Notes under the pieces: generated by a model
Databases searched by the model: none
What the model saw: the letters and a program-made list of their open reading frames with translations, nothing else
Told to the model about the DNA's origin: nothing
Source: Humulus lupulus
Lineage: Eukaryota > Streptophyta > Magnoliopsida > Rosales > Cannabaceae
Direction of reading: 5' to 3'
Assembly: GCF_963169125.1 (NCBI RefSeq)
Contig: NC_084798.1
Coordinates: 173,381,980 to 173,445,979 of the forward strand
Length of the DNA stretch: 64,000 nucleotides
Translations under genes and position numbers: made by a program
In this document: positions 46,677-58,462 of the stretch, in pieces
Layout: each line of letters begins with the position of its first letter
How positions within the stretch are numbered: the stretch's first letter is position 1

Positions 46677-47329
46677 TGGCACGAGCTGGGGTGTATAAAG
46701 CGATAGGCACAAACTTATAATATGTATAAGGCATAGCATCAATGGCACGAGCTAATGGTATATTTAGCTAGGGGCACGCTAAAGATCTAGCGTGTCCTTG
46801 GATCCATGAAAACATGGACACGTTATATAATCATGCATGGCCAGACATGGCATGTTCGCGGGTCCCTGAAAACCCGGACATGTAATATAATCGTGCATGG
46901 TTAGGCGGGGCATGTCCGCATGTCCTTGAGGATCTAGGATTAGTTTTATTTCGTTATCAGACCATACCTTAGGATAAATTGGAATATTTATAATAAGTGT
47001 AATACAGATAAAAATAGGTGTTAAGTCACGTGATCACCTGAAGACCTGTCCAAGGATTTTCTCTATAAATACTGAGATCTTGGATAGAAGGAGCATAAAT
47101 TTTTTCTGTAATACTAAAAATCTGTCAAAATTCAGAGAGAAAGATAGTAATAACATAGACTCGTGGTCTAGGTGGATTTAATCACTGAACCACGTAAAAA
47201 AGACGAGTGTTCTTGGGAATTTCCTCTAGAGAATTCTTGAGAGTCCTTTTCTTATTACGGTTTATCATTAAGCACTAATTCATCCCAATTATTCTCTTAA
47301 TTCACTGTTGGTGAAAAACCGCGTCAACA
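46677..47329 (+). repeat. Element D 5' LTR, truncated at its start
   Basis: Matches 56129-56780 of the 3' LTR, ending CGCGTCAACA. The first 126 bp found at 56003-56128 are missing. The junction with the C antisense ORF shows GGTGGC-like microhomology. Confidence 0.92.
47064..47071 (+). promoter_or_regulatory. TATA box of the D 5' LTR
   Basis: TATAAATA, conserved at 56515-56522 in the 3' LTR. Confidence 0.65.
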
Positions 47330-47351
47330 GTTTGGTGCTTTCATTGAGAGC
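47330..47351 (+). other. Primer-binding site of element D
   Basis: Same sequence as after the C 5' LTR. Its tRNA partner was not identified. Confidence 0.6.
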
Positions 47352-47393
47352 TGTAGATTAGTGCTTTCATCAAAATCCCAATCAAAGTTCATC

Positions 47394-50313
47394 ATGGTGG
47401 TCACTAGATCGAGACACGGAAATGAGATGGAACAGCCTGGTGGACAGGAGGCTCACCATGCCGCTGTTTCCAGTGAGCATAGACCTGAAATCCAGCAATG
47501 GTAGGGAAAGCAACCAATGGGCCACAACGACACTGGGAGTTCAGCGTCATTGCCGCCGAATCTGAACCCAGATTACTTGACTCTGGTAGAATTGGAAAAC
47601 ATGTAGTTAAGATGCTATTTGGCCAAAGAAAACAAGCATATCAAGGAGGTTTTTGCCTGGCTACCCCCTCTTGCAACCGATGTTAATGTCAGAAAGAGGA
47701 AAAGTGGGTCTCATAAGTCCCACAGGAATGACCGATCCAAACCAAGTCAGTCAGGCAGAACTGCCACCCCAAGTTCTGTGCCCATGGCACAAGATGATCA
47801 AAATGCTCAGCCTAATGGCCCTCCCAGGGGTCATCGACAAGTCAACCGGTCAGTTAGGACCTTGACCCCAAGTGCAGTACCACCGTCGTATGCGCCTGGA
47901 AACGTCCATGGCAACCCATGGGGAAGGTCCGGGGCAAGCTCGCAAAGACAACATGTTCCAGCCAACCCTCTTGCGTTACAATCGGATTGCCAAGCGCAGA
48001 GAGTTAGAAATGGTGGAGCAGAACGACCGTAGGCTAATTTGGTTCGTCCTGACGGGATAAGAATTACCTCGCCAGTTAGGCATCCCCCATCACCCATAAG
48101 ACATCCAACATCGCCTCGTTCTGCACAAAATGTTCCTTATGGGGATAGCAGGAGAAATCCTCCTCCCGCTGCCCCTACCTATGCCCCGTGGACCCGCATC
48201 AATGATCCAGATCCTCAGCCTCAACCACGAGCACCGAGTTTCACTAATGCGGACCTGAGAAGTCACCTGAGTTCGGCTCAGAGCCCTCAGTTCGATCCAC
48301 AACATGATCTGCGAGATCGCCTAAACTCAAAAGGGAGAAATTCAATCCAAAATAAAGGAGCCAGTTACACTCGTCAAGAGGGAGGTCCTTCCGAAGTACG
48401 TGATAACGGGAATGTCCCACCAAACCAAACTCAAACTTGGAGGGACAACAACCCGCGGAATGTGTACGGTAGGACGGGAGCTGTTGAATAGCCCTAGAAT
48501 AACCAAGGAATCGAAGACCAAACCATCGAAAGGTTAGCCCAGATGGAGGAGCTGATGAAAAGACTCCTATCAAAAAAGGAAAAAGATGAATATGATTCAA
48601 GGGATGAGCTCGAGCTTTTCGCCCCAAACATTGCGGCAACTGTATATCCATCGGGTTTCAGGATGCCCCATTTATCAAAATTTGATGGAGATGGAGATCC
48701 ATCTAACGATTTGGGGATGTTCAACACCCTGATGATGGCCCACAACATCTGGCCCGAGCTAAGGTGCCTAATATTCCCCTTGACTCTGATCGAGGTGGCT
48801 GGGCAATGGTTCAAACAGTACAAAAAACACTCTATCAGCTCGTGGAAGAATTTCTCTGCTGATTTCAAGAGAGCTTTTAGGGCTTCTCAGGCAGGTCGGA
48901 TTAAGGCCGACTCCCTTGAAAATGTAAAGCAGCCGCCCAAAGAACCTTTGAAAGCATACCTGAGTAGGTTTGCCAACGTTGTCGCACGAGCTAAAGAGGC
49001 CGACGAGAGTTCTAAGCTCATGGAAATGAGGACGGGAATCCTTGTGGGAGGAGACCTATGGCAGGAACTACAGAGAAAGGGAGTTAACACTGTGGATGAC
49101 TTCCTAAACCGAGCTCAAAGGTGGATTAACCTAGAAGAGGCGTGAGCTTTTGTTGCAGGAACCAGCCAAGCCCTTGTCCAACCCGTTGGAGCGGCAACAC
49201 ATGTGGCTGGTGCTGCAGCTCAAACCATTGCCCAGAATAACCAAGGGGGTAATAAAAGAAAGGGAAATGGTGAGGGCGACCAGAGCAGGTTAAATAAAAA
49301 AAAATCTGTGGAGAAGTTTAAACTGGTCTATGCTACTTATACCGACCTCACAGATACTAGAAAGCGCATTTTCTTGGCAAATTATAGTCGCCTTTCGTGG
49401 AAGAAACCAGAGCTGTTAAAGAATTAAAGGGCGAAAAGAGATCCCTCGAAATTCTGTCGATTCCACAATGATATTGGTCATAATCCTGATGACTGCAGAC
49501 AACTAAAGGATGAGATCGAGACTCTCATCAGGGCAGGACCCTTGGCTCAGTACGCCCGGAATCGGGTGACTTCCAGACAACCCACTGGACAAAACATTCC
49601 ATCAGCTCCGGACGCTCCAATGAATCAAAATGGAGATCAGGTGAATCAAGAAAACCCTCCTCCGATAACCAGAGGAGATATAGCAACCATTTATGGAGGT
49701 CCTCATCTTGCAGGCACGAGCAGAGGTGCCCAGAAGAGGTATATCAACGAGCTAAAATCCCACAACGAAGCGGAATTTGTCCTGGGGCCGCGATCATCAA
49801 AGAATCAGCGATTGGAGAAGTAACCAATCACTTTTATGAAGGAAGATACCAGTCATGTCCAGTTCCCACATAACGACCCTCTGGTCGTAACGGTCCAGCT
49901 TGCCAACTAGAGAGTTAGGAGGACACTAGTACATAACGAGAGTTCTGTGAATCTACTCTATAGGTCTACCTTAGAAAAAAATTGGTTTGCCTATAACCGA
50001 CCTGAAGGCAACTTCCATGATTCTATATGGATTCTCTGGTGAGGGGTCAGTGGCCATTGGGACAATCGAGCTAGTGGTAACGCTGGGTGAAGGTCCACAA
50101 ATTGTCTCCAAGCTCCTGGAATTCGTGGTCATCGATTATCCAGCGGCCTATAACGTGATCTTAGGCAGACCTGCGTTGATGGAATTTGAAGCCATAACCT
50201 CTATCTGTCACCTAGCAATTAAATTCCCCTCCTCTGCAGGAACATGCACTATTAGGGGCGATCAACTCGCCGCCAGGGAATGCTATAGCATTTCCACTAA
50301 GGGAAAGTCATAA
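47394..50313 (+). pseudogene. gag-pro: Element D gag and protease, broken
   Basis: It starts at ATG 47394 with MVVTRSRHGNE. TAG follows at 47502-47504. The gag core is readable from 48543 to 49145 (FDGDGDPSNDLGMFNTL, WFKQYKKHSISSW) and ends in TGA. The knuckle-like FCRFHNDIGHNPDDC lies near 49452. The protease site has decayed to VHNESS near 49930. After GDQLAARECYS the frame ends in TAA at 50311-50313. Confidence 0.85.
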
Positions 50314-51481
50314 CCCGAGCGGCAAACAATGACAGTAAGCGATAGAGGCAATGAGTCCCAAAAGACAGAAGCTGCTCTCGGGATGGAAGAACCTCAAAAT
50401 GCCAAGGATAGAGACATCACCTCAAGTGATGATATCGACCCCCGAATAGGCGAGGACAAGTCAGAGCTCCAAGCTATCGAGGAGCTCGAGGAGGTAAATA
50501 TAGATCCCAAGGACACCTCAAGAATCGTTAAAATTGGGAAAAATTCTAGATGATGGTAGAAAGAAGGAGCTTGTAAAATTCTTGCACGAGAATCTAGATG
50601 TATTCGCCAGGTCTCATGAGGACATGGTGAAGATCAGCCTGAGTGTGATCATGCACACCCTGAATTTGGATAAAATCGTGGCCACCAGATCCCAAAAACA
50701 GAGGCGTCTGAGAACAGTCCGAGCTGATGCGTTGGAGGAAGAAGTAGCTTGGTTATTAAAGTGTGGGTTCATTTGTGAAGCAAAATATTCAATCTGGGTC
50801 GCGAATCCTGTCCTGGTCCCGAAGTCAAACGGAAAGTGGTGGACCTACATCGATATCTTTTACTTGAACAAAGCTTATCCTAAGGATTGCTTTCCATTGT
50901 TGAGAATTGATCAGTTGGTAGATGCCACCGCGGGGCACGAGCTTATGTCCTTCATGGATGCGTATTCTGGATATAACCAGATTGCAATGAATCCTGCAGA
51001 CCATGAGCATACTAGCTTTATGACTCCAACAAACATATACTGTTATAAAGTTATGCCCTTCAGGCTAAAGAACGCCAGGACTACCTACCAACGGTTAGTT
51101 AACAGAATGTTCGTTGGCCAAATCGGAAAAAATATGGAAGTGTATGTCGACGACATGCTAGTCAAGTGTAAGACTGCTGAAGGCCATGTGTCTGAACTAA
51201 ATGAATGTTTCAAGATCCTGAGGTTGAATCCCTAGAACTGTACTTTCAAAGTGGTGTCGGGAAAGTTTCTGGGATTCATAGTAAATACAAGGGGGATAGA
51301 GGCAAATCCAGTTAAAATCGGGTCGCTATTGGAAATGCCTTCGCCTAGATCGCGTAAAGAAGTCCAGAGCCTGACTGGAAGGGTGGCAACCCTAAATCGG
51401 TTCATTTCAAAATCAACTAACAAGTGCTTACCATCCATCCATGTAAGGCTTAGTTATAAAAGCCATTTAACTGAGAAATGA
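50314..51481 (+). pseudogene. pol: Element D reverse transcriptase, truncated
   Basis: An in-frame ATG follows the TAA after five codons (50329). RT is split near 50530 and carries MDAYSGYNQ and the catalytic YVDD (about 51149). A stop falls at 51233-51235. The RT connection region (RSRKEVQSLTGRVATLNRF) ends at KSTNKCLP and then jumps to sequence matching the last codons and 3' end of pol in C. About 2.2 kb, covering RNase H, second RNase H and integrase, is missing. Confidence 0.88.
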
Positions 51482-52229
51482 AGGGATCGTCGTGTATTTT
51501 TTGTTTTCATATAGTTTTAAGCTTTTCCCTTTGCAAGATTATTTATATATCAGTTCGTGTGATAACTCTTGTCTAAGTGATTGAGAAAGTTCACATTTTG
51601 GTTACTTGGGGGGCATATAACCCGAGATAGATTAAAATTAGAATATGAGAATTAAGTATGAGTTTGAAACATTTAAAATCCTGGATATAACCAGGTACAA
51701 ACCTATCCTGGATACGACCAGGTCCAAAACTTAGAAGTTAGTAAAATTGATTAACCGATGTTTTTCTTTTAAGAAAAACACGAGGTGTCAATAAACCTAG
51801 CACGAACTAAGTTTAAATCATTTAAAACCCTGGATACAACTAGGTTCAAAACTTAGAAGTTAGCAAAATTAAAAATTCGATGGCTTTCCTAGAAGCTCGA
51901 GATATCAGTAAACCTAACATGAACTAAAATTGAAATATTTAAAATCTTTGATATAATCGGGTCTGAGGTCTGACACTTAACAGGTATGATATAAATCAAC
52001 ACATCAGGTTTGAATGTAGCCAAATTTAAAATATCTATCCCAATTTAATAGTCAAGTCCTAAAATCTCGAATGTACAAATATAAGAACGCATAAACATGA
52101 GAGAATTAAGGAAAAGATTAAAATTAGATATACGAATAAAAAAAACAACCTCGAACTGGCTCGAAGGCAATCATTTACAAACACTTGTAAGAAAAAATAA
52201 ATAAAACCACAACAAATTGGAGCTCCGCA
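51482..52229. other. Element D spacer between pol and antisense ORF
   Basis: No gene. It holds the internal polypurine-like motif and degenerate tandem units at 51680, 51706, 51828 and about 51945 that resemble those of C. Confidence 0.7.
51604..51619 (+). other. Internal polypurine-tract-like motif, element D
   Basis: ACTTGGGGGGCATATA. It survives although pol upstream is deleted. Confidence 0.65.
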
Positions 52230-54955
52230 TTAGACTCCTCCAGGACGCTTCGAGGAGGTGACCTCCTCAACCTCCTGCTCACCCACAACAGAGGTTTCCC
52301 CCGTCTCTGATGGCTCTTGTAGGATCCGAGCCTTGAATTTCTCAAGATAGGGACTCCACAGCTCGCGAGCCATGAAAGAAAAGTTACCATCCTGGTTTAA
52401 ATCTCAGCAATGGTACAACATATCTTCCATGGAGGACAGGGAGGCCACCTTCTCCTCCTACACTGCAGACTTGACCTCTTACAGCTTTGCCTTGGCCTCA
52501 GCGACCCAGACTTGAAGAGTAGCATGGGGGCCTTCGCGGCTTGCTCACTTTCTTGGGACAATGCAAGGGCGGCCTTGGCATCGTTCTCACCTTTTTATGC
52601 GACTGAAAGGGCAGCTTTGGCAGCCTGCTCGTCCTCTTGAGCTGCGATCAGGATTGTCTTTACAGTCTAGAGCTTGGTCTGAAGCTCATCGTTCCTATCT
52701 TGAGCTCAGGCTATGTTGCGGTGCTGAGCCAGGGCCGCCTACAAAGTACAAAGGGGATAGTTAGGCGCATACTAGGGGGCAAAATTGAAAAGGAAAAATT
52801 TCACTAACTTAAAGGAAAAGATCTTACAGTGAGGGTCATCCCCAGAGCTGACTCCAGGACATTCTCTAGGCTGTGCTCCTCTATCATCTGAGGTCCCTTG
52901 GGTTAGCTTTGTAGACATGCTCCACCATGTGGTTCGCAATCTCGTAAAGGGTTCCCCTGAAAGTGTCGGGGATTTTCTCCAGGTCGTGGGGATCCATGGG
53001 AATATGAACGGTGGCGGCAGGGGCAGCATGAGCTAGGGCATCGGCTTGTATGACTTGATCTCGAGCAAGTGAAAACCGAGGAGGAGGAGGAGGAGGGGGA
53101 ATCCTTTTCTCTATCACAGTGGAGGTCGGAGCTACTAAGCTCGTACCTTTCCCCTTAGCAGGGGACTTTGATGTGGTTCCAACTGTAGGAGGCATTTTCT
53201 TCGTATATCGGGGCCTCTTTACGACAGGACCCGAGCTGGACTTCCCGCCTTGGAAAGTGGTGTGGAGATCGGGAGCCCCAGGTCGCTCCATTTCTTCGTC
53301 TGAAAAGAATAAGAAGGGAGTTAGAGCATGGATAAAGTCAGAGATTTGCAAAATATATATATATACAATTTAATAAAAAGTCCTACCCTCCGGGTTGGGG
53401 GAGAGTCTATTGTCACGACCTCCGGCCTCAGGACTACTTGGGGAAATGGGGAACCTAAGTCTACAATTTCCTGAATTAGGGGAGGTTCAAGCTCAGGTTC
53501 TATTTCAGGGCTGGACTCCTCTACGTACTACCTAAGTCCAGGGGCAAGGTTACCCTGGAGCAGAGAGGGCCACGACCTGAGATTTATCCCATACTCTTCT
53601 AAAAAGACCAACCTAAAGGATAGGATATTATCTACGACAATGGTGCCCTTAGGAGAGCCCATGTCATGGCATAACACTAAGTCGTCCACGCACTAGAGTA
53701 GGGTTATATTACGGTCTCGATCGTTAGGGTGGCGATGGACACGCTGGTTTGGATTAAACCTAACTAACCTATGGTCAGTGACAGCCCTATCTAATTCCTT
53801 ATAGGGGTATGGGTTACCTTGGTTGGAAGGGCCGTCTGCTGCCCTCGACGAAGCTCGCTCTAACTCAGGGTCCCAAGAAACCTCGGGAGCCCGTGTCTTC
53901 CGCACAAGAGGCACTTTGTCTTCTTCTTGCTCCTCGCCTTCAACGGCCTCTGCGTCCCCATCATGGGTAGGCAGGAGCTCGCAGGCCACCAGAAGAATAG
54001 CCCGTGTTCTTCTCAAGGCCAGAGTCTGGCCTTTAGTGATTAACTTACACGCCACCATCGTGTCATCAGTAATGAGCTGACGATAGTCCTTCTCACTAGG
54101 CAAAAGCCTAGACAGCGTATCGTATTTACCCCCGAGGGTCACAGATTTGTCCGTCCTCGTGAATATGGCTGCACAAAAATAATACTCAATTAGTATATAC
54201 ACGAGGAGTAGGTCCAGACACAAAGAGAATGATTTCACGAGCTAAGAAAGGAAAGGAGACTTACGAGGACGGTTGAAGTATCGATGTTCGCAGTTGCAGA
54301 ACCCATTCGACATAAAGAATTGATCTTTATAGTCATTGGGGTGGCTGGGGAGCTCGATTACCGAGGGCGAGTTCAGGAATTGGGTCAAGTAATAGAACCC
54401 GTCACCTCACCCTCGTTGCTCCGGGATGGCCTTGAGGCAGAAAAAATAAAGGATGTCCGTCGGAGTAAGGACCTCCCACTCGTGCTTCAGAAAAAGATAC
54501 TTCAACCCTGCCAACAGTCGGTATGAGTTTGGGGGGAGCTGGAACGGTGCTAACTTCACGTAGTTGAGAAAGTCGGCGAAGTACTGGTCCAGAGGAAGGA
54601 AGGCCCCCGCCTTCAGGTGCTCATCACTCCAGGCTGCAAAGTCATCCTAGAAAGGTGCGTGACTCCTTTATCTTTCATACAGAGGTCGATCGATGAGGCC
54701 CCCAGACCTGAACTCAATGTTGTGGGACAACATTATCTTATTGACCCTTCCTTGGGTCGTGATCTTGTAGATGATCGTCTCCACCTCATAGAAAGCATTG
54801 GGGTCCACCACGATCTCCCTCTCCACCACGGGGCTGAAGTGGGGAAGGGGAGACTTAGAGGCGATCTCCCTCCCCTTGCTGATTTGCTGGAAATACGAAC
54901 CAGGAGTGTCTATCTTTGGTACGTTCTTCTTTGGTGCACTTTTCTTGGGCACCAT
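52230..54955 (-). pseudogene. Antisense ORF of element D, four exons, broken
   Basis: The minus-strand start is taken at ATG 54955-54953 (MVPKKSAPKK); an upstream ATG at 54988 is possible. Exon 1 carries FQLPPNSYRLLAGLKYLF, typical of the antisense 'putative gypsy type transposon' domain, with a frameshift near 54665. Intron 1 runs from GTAAGT at about 54263 to TTTGTGCAG near 54170. Exon 2 ends at 53386; TAG at 53693-53695 and 53528-53530 interrupt it. Intron 2 is 53385-53300 (GTAGGA to TTTTCAG), phase 1. Exon 3 is 53299-52828 with Pro-rich runs and VVKRPR. Intron 3 is 52827-52739 (GTAAGA to TTTGTAG), phase 0. Exon 4 is a broken coiled coil ending in TAA at 52230. Unlike A, an extra intron splits the first part. 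Function unknown. Confidence 0.75.
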
Positions 54956-55987
54956 TAGATCGCCTAACGAACAAGAAGGATGAATCACTTAGTAGGCGAA
55001 CTAATGTTTTATAAAGTTTATGACTCGAATGAGTGGGGAAGAAAGGTATCCGTGATATATGAGCTAAGTTGGTCTCAGCCTATTTCGTGATCACACACGC
55101 TACCCTACGCTATGCGCCTCAATTTCCCAACAGACCCCTGATATTTCGGGATTCGTGTGTCAGAGAATTCGGCCACTACTGACCTTGGGAGGCAGTTTAG
55201 AGAACAAATCACCCAAGTAGTGTGTTCCCTAAGAATCTAATTTTTTATCCCTAACCTTTCATCTTCTACATCTCAAATGGGTATTTCCTAAGAAACTTAC
55301 CATGAACTACCCAAATCTACCAAGAAAATGCCCAGTTTCGTAATATCATTATTTTGGGAGGGGTTCTAAACCTTCTCTATAAGCCTAAGGTTGGAGCCTA
55401 TATGCCAAAAAGATCAAGGAAACACCCTAATAGTGACTACGGAGAAGCATAAGTGGACATGGTAAATAGAACTCGGAAGTCGATAGAAAAAAAGAGTTTA
55501 GGTGAAACAATAAAACTTATAGTGTGGACATCGATGAGAGAAGTGTATTCCGTAAGGATGGGAGGCTCACTCCTGAGTAGTTGTATGACTTGGTGTTGAG
55601 AAGATATCGCAACAAAGAGTTTTGGGGGTTTTCGTTTCTCTAAGAAAGAAGGAGTTTGAAGATGCAGAAGATGGAAGACAGAGAATTTTTTTGAATAAAA
55701 GGTGATGAACTGTAGAAATTTTCTATCCCTTTTATACGTAAATGGCATCAATCAACATGAGCCACCCGATTTGGTCAATGCAAAACCGAGGGTTGCGGTT
55801 CAAAAGACGAAATGGCGACAAAAAGTTAACAAGACAATGAATGAAGTCCTTGGAACCTGAAGAGACGCCAATTGTAATGTTCCACGTGTCCAGTACTCGA
55901 GTAGTGGGCAAACATGGGTAATTGCAATGGAAGTCTAAAAGTCCCTACTATGTAGGTCAGAAGATGACATCATAAAACACGAGTAGG
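54956..55987. other. Element D 3' leader region
   Basis: No supported gene. It is upstream of the antisense ORF and should hold that gene's promoter. AT-rich, without the CCGATCGG palindromes seen in A. Confidence 0.6.
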
Positions 55988-56002
55988 GACTTGGGGGGCA
56001 AA
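55988..56002 (+). other. Element D polypurine tract
   Basis: GACTTGGGGGGCAAA abuts TGTGCATCC, fixing the true 3' LTR start. Confidence 0.85.
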
Positions 56003-56780
56003 TGTGCATCCTAATTTCAGCACGAGTCCTTTATTCAGCTCGAGTACAACTGGCAAGTAAAGGCACAGAAAAAAAATGGCCAGTGAATCTGTGTATTCTC
56101 CACTAAGACAGCACGGTCCCCAAGGTGATGGCATGAGCTGGGGTGTATAAAGGGATAGGCACGAACTTATAATATGTATAAGGCATAGCTTTAATTGCAC
56201 GAGCTCATGGTATATTCAGCTCGGGGCACGCTAAATATCTACCGTGTCCTTGGATCCCTGAAAACTCGGACACGTTAAATAATCGTGCATGGCCAGACAT
56301 GGCATGTTAGCGAATCCCTGAAAACCCGGACACGTAATATAATCGTGCATGATCAGGCAGGGCATGTTCGCATGTCCCTGAGGATCCAGGATTAGTTTTA
56401 TTTCCTGATCAGACCATACCATAGGATAAATTAGAATATTTATAATAAGTGTAATACATATAAAATAGATGTTAAGTCATGTGATGACCCGAAAACCTGT
56501 CCAAGGATTTTCTCTATAAATACTGAGATCTTGGATAGAAGGAGAGGACAAATTTTCTGTAATATTAAAACTCTGTCAATATTCAGAGAGAAAGATAGTA
56601 ATAACATAGACTTGTGGACTAGGTGGATTTAATCACTGAACCACGTAAAAAAGACGAGTGTTCTTGGGAATTTCCTTTAGAGAATTCTTGAGAGTCCTTT
56701 TCTTATTACAGTTTATCATTAAGCACTAATTCATCCCAGTTATTCTCTTAATTCACTGTTGGCGAAAAACCGTGTCAACA
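56003..56780 (+). repeat. Element D 3' LTR
   Basis: 778 bp from TGTGCATCC to GTGTCAACA. It is followed directly by minus-strand B/E RT sequence. Confidence 0.9.
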
Positions 56781-58019
56781 GCGTCTACCAACTGATCAAT
56801 TCTAGGTAATGGGAAACAGTCCTTAGGACAGGCCTTGTTGAGATCGAAGAAGTCAATTCAAGTTCTCCACTTCCCGTTTGGCTTCAGGACCAAAACGGGG
56901 TTAACAACACAGATCGGGTATTTTGCTTCCCTGATAAATCTTCATTTAAGTAGGCGAGCTACTTCTTCTTCTAATGTTCTCAACTACATTCTCCCCAAAA
57001 GCCTTCATTTTGGTGACTTTGCAGGCACATTCTTGTCCAAGTTTAAAGTATGCATTATTATTCTTGGATTGATTCCCACCATATCTTCATGTGACCAGGC
57101 GAAGACGTCCAGGTTCTTCCTCAAGGATTTGACCAGCTCCTTCTTTCTTTCAGCTCCAAGATTTTCCCAACTTTTACAACTCTTGAAGGTGTTTTTGGGT
57201 TGATACTATTTTCCTCAATCTCCTCCAAAGCTTTGAGCTCAGATCTATCTTCACCGACTCGTAGATCAATGTCGTTCTTTTGGGAGACCTCATTGTCTCC
57301 TTCTTAAGGCTCTTCCATCGCATGGGTAACTTCCATTACCCGTGACTCCTCACCTTCTTCAGCTATGACCATTGCCTGCTCCCCTGGTTATGATTTTCCC
57401 TTTATGGCTATGTTCTAGCATTCTCAAGTGGTGAGCTGGTCTCCTCTTACTATGCATATTCTCGAAGTTGAGGGGAACTTCATTGCCAGGTGTCGGATCA
57501 AGGTAATAGCTTCAAAAACCATCAGTGTGGGTCATCTCAAAATCGCGTTATACGCAGCCGGACAATCGATTACAACAAACTCAAGTATTTTAGTAACAAT
57601 TCACGCATCATCCCCTAGCGTGACCACCAGTCCGATTGTCCCTATGGTCATCGTTCCTTCACCTAAAAATTCGTACAGTATCATTAAGGTCGCCTTTAGA
57701 TCGGTTATAGATAATCTCATATTTTCTAGGGTGGACCTGAAAATCACATTTATTGAGCTCCCAATATGTACCAATATCCTTTGTACCCTTTGATTAACGA
57801 GCTGAACGGTTACCACCAGCGGGTCATTATGTGGGAACTGAACATGGCTAGCGTCCTCCTTCGTGAAAATGATTGGTTGTTTTTCCAACCACTGTTGTTT
57901 TGATAACAGTTGCTCTGGGATAAATTCCATATTGTTATGACTTTTCATCTCCTGTATATAACTCTTTTGGGCTCCATTGCTCGTTTTGCCAAATGAGGTC
58001 CTCCGACAATAGTAGTTAT
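56781..58019 (-). pseudogene. pol: B/E protease, linker and N-terminal RT (fragment 3)
   Basis: On the minus strand the piece runs from a protease region (GGPHLA near 57990, degraded active site VHIGSS near 57780) through TAA at 57390-57388. It continues into RT and ends at the FPLPRIDQLVDA region at 56781. Multiple stops and shifts occur. It lacks only about 95 residues of RT before the K-L-N-P-Q start of the fragment at 36539, so the two pieces most likely come from one element. Confidence 0.82.
58015..58019. repeat. Target-site duplication GTTAT, left copy
   Basis: Matches 62400-62404 across the solo LTR. Confidence 0.85.
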
Positions 58020-58454
58020 AGTTGGGAAAACTTTCTACAAGATCTTTTTTTTATTTTCATGTAGATCTAATATTAAAGAAATTAATATGAGATAACCTAC
58101 AACATGTTTCTAAAATTGAATTCAAAGAGAAATAATGATAAGAATACTTTCATTATGCGCAGCGGAATGAATGAGTCCTTCCTTCAGTTACTCTAACCCT
58201 CGTATCCTTTCTGTCGCAGAGTATTACCAAGAAACTGAACCGATCTTCAATTTTCTTCACAACCTTCCAAAGTATCCTTGGAATCACCTAGACTAGAGTG
58301 TGAAATTATCAACACATGAGATAGATACAGAGAGAAGAAGAGAAAAGAACAATAAGGCTTAGAAAAAGACTTGTGATTAGAGAGAATCTAAAAACTATCA
58401 GAAACTTGTGTTTTTGACTTCTGAACTTATGTTTTCATCTCTCACTTAGCACTC

Positions 58455-58462
58455 CTTTTATA
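58455..58462 (-). promoter_or_regulatory. TATA box of the minus-strand solo LTR
   Basis: TATAAAAG on the minus strand, about 440 bp before the LTR 3' end. Confidence 0.6.

Larger units (their letters stand above)
46677..56780 (+). mobile_element. Element D: Tat-lineage retrotransposon, internally deleted
   Basis: It has a 5' LTR missing its first 126 bp, gag, protease, RT, antisense ORF, polypurine tract and complete 3' LTR. RNase H, second RNase H and integrase are deleted at about 51435. The left edge joins C without a target duplication; the right edge joins B/E RT. Confidence 0.9.

Noticed and set aside
46677..46684. Start of the D 5' LTR as a true LTR end
   Set aside because: The 3' LTR, fixed by its polypurine tract at 56002, begins 126 bp earlier, so 46677 is a deletion edge.
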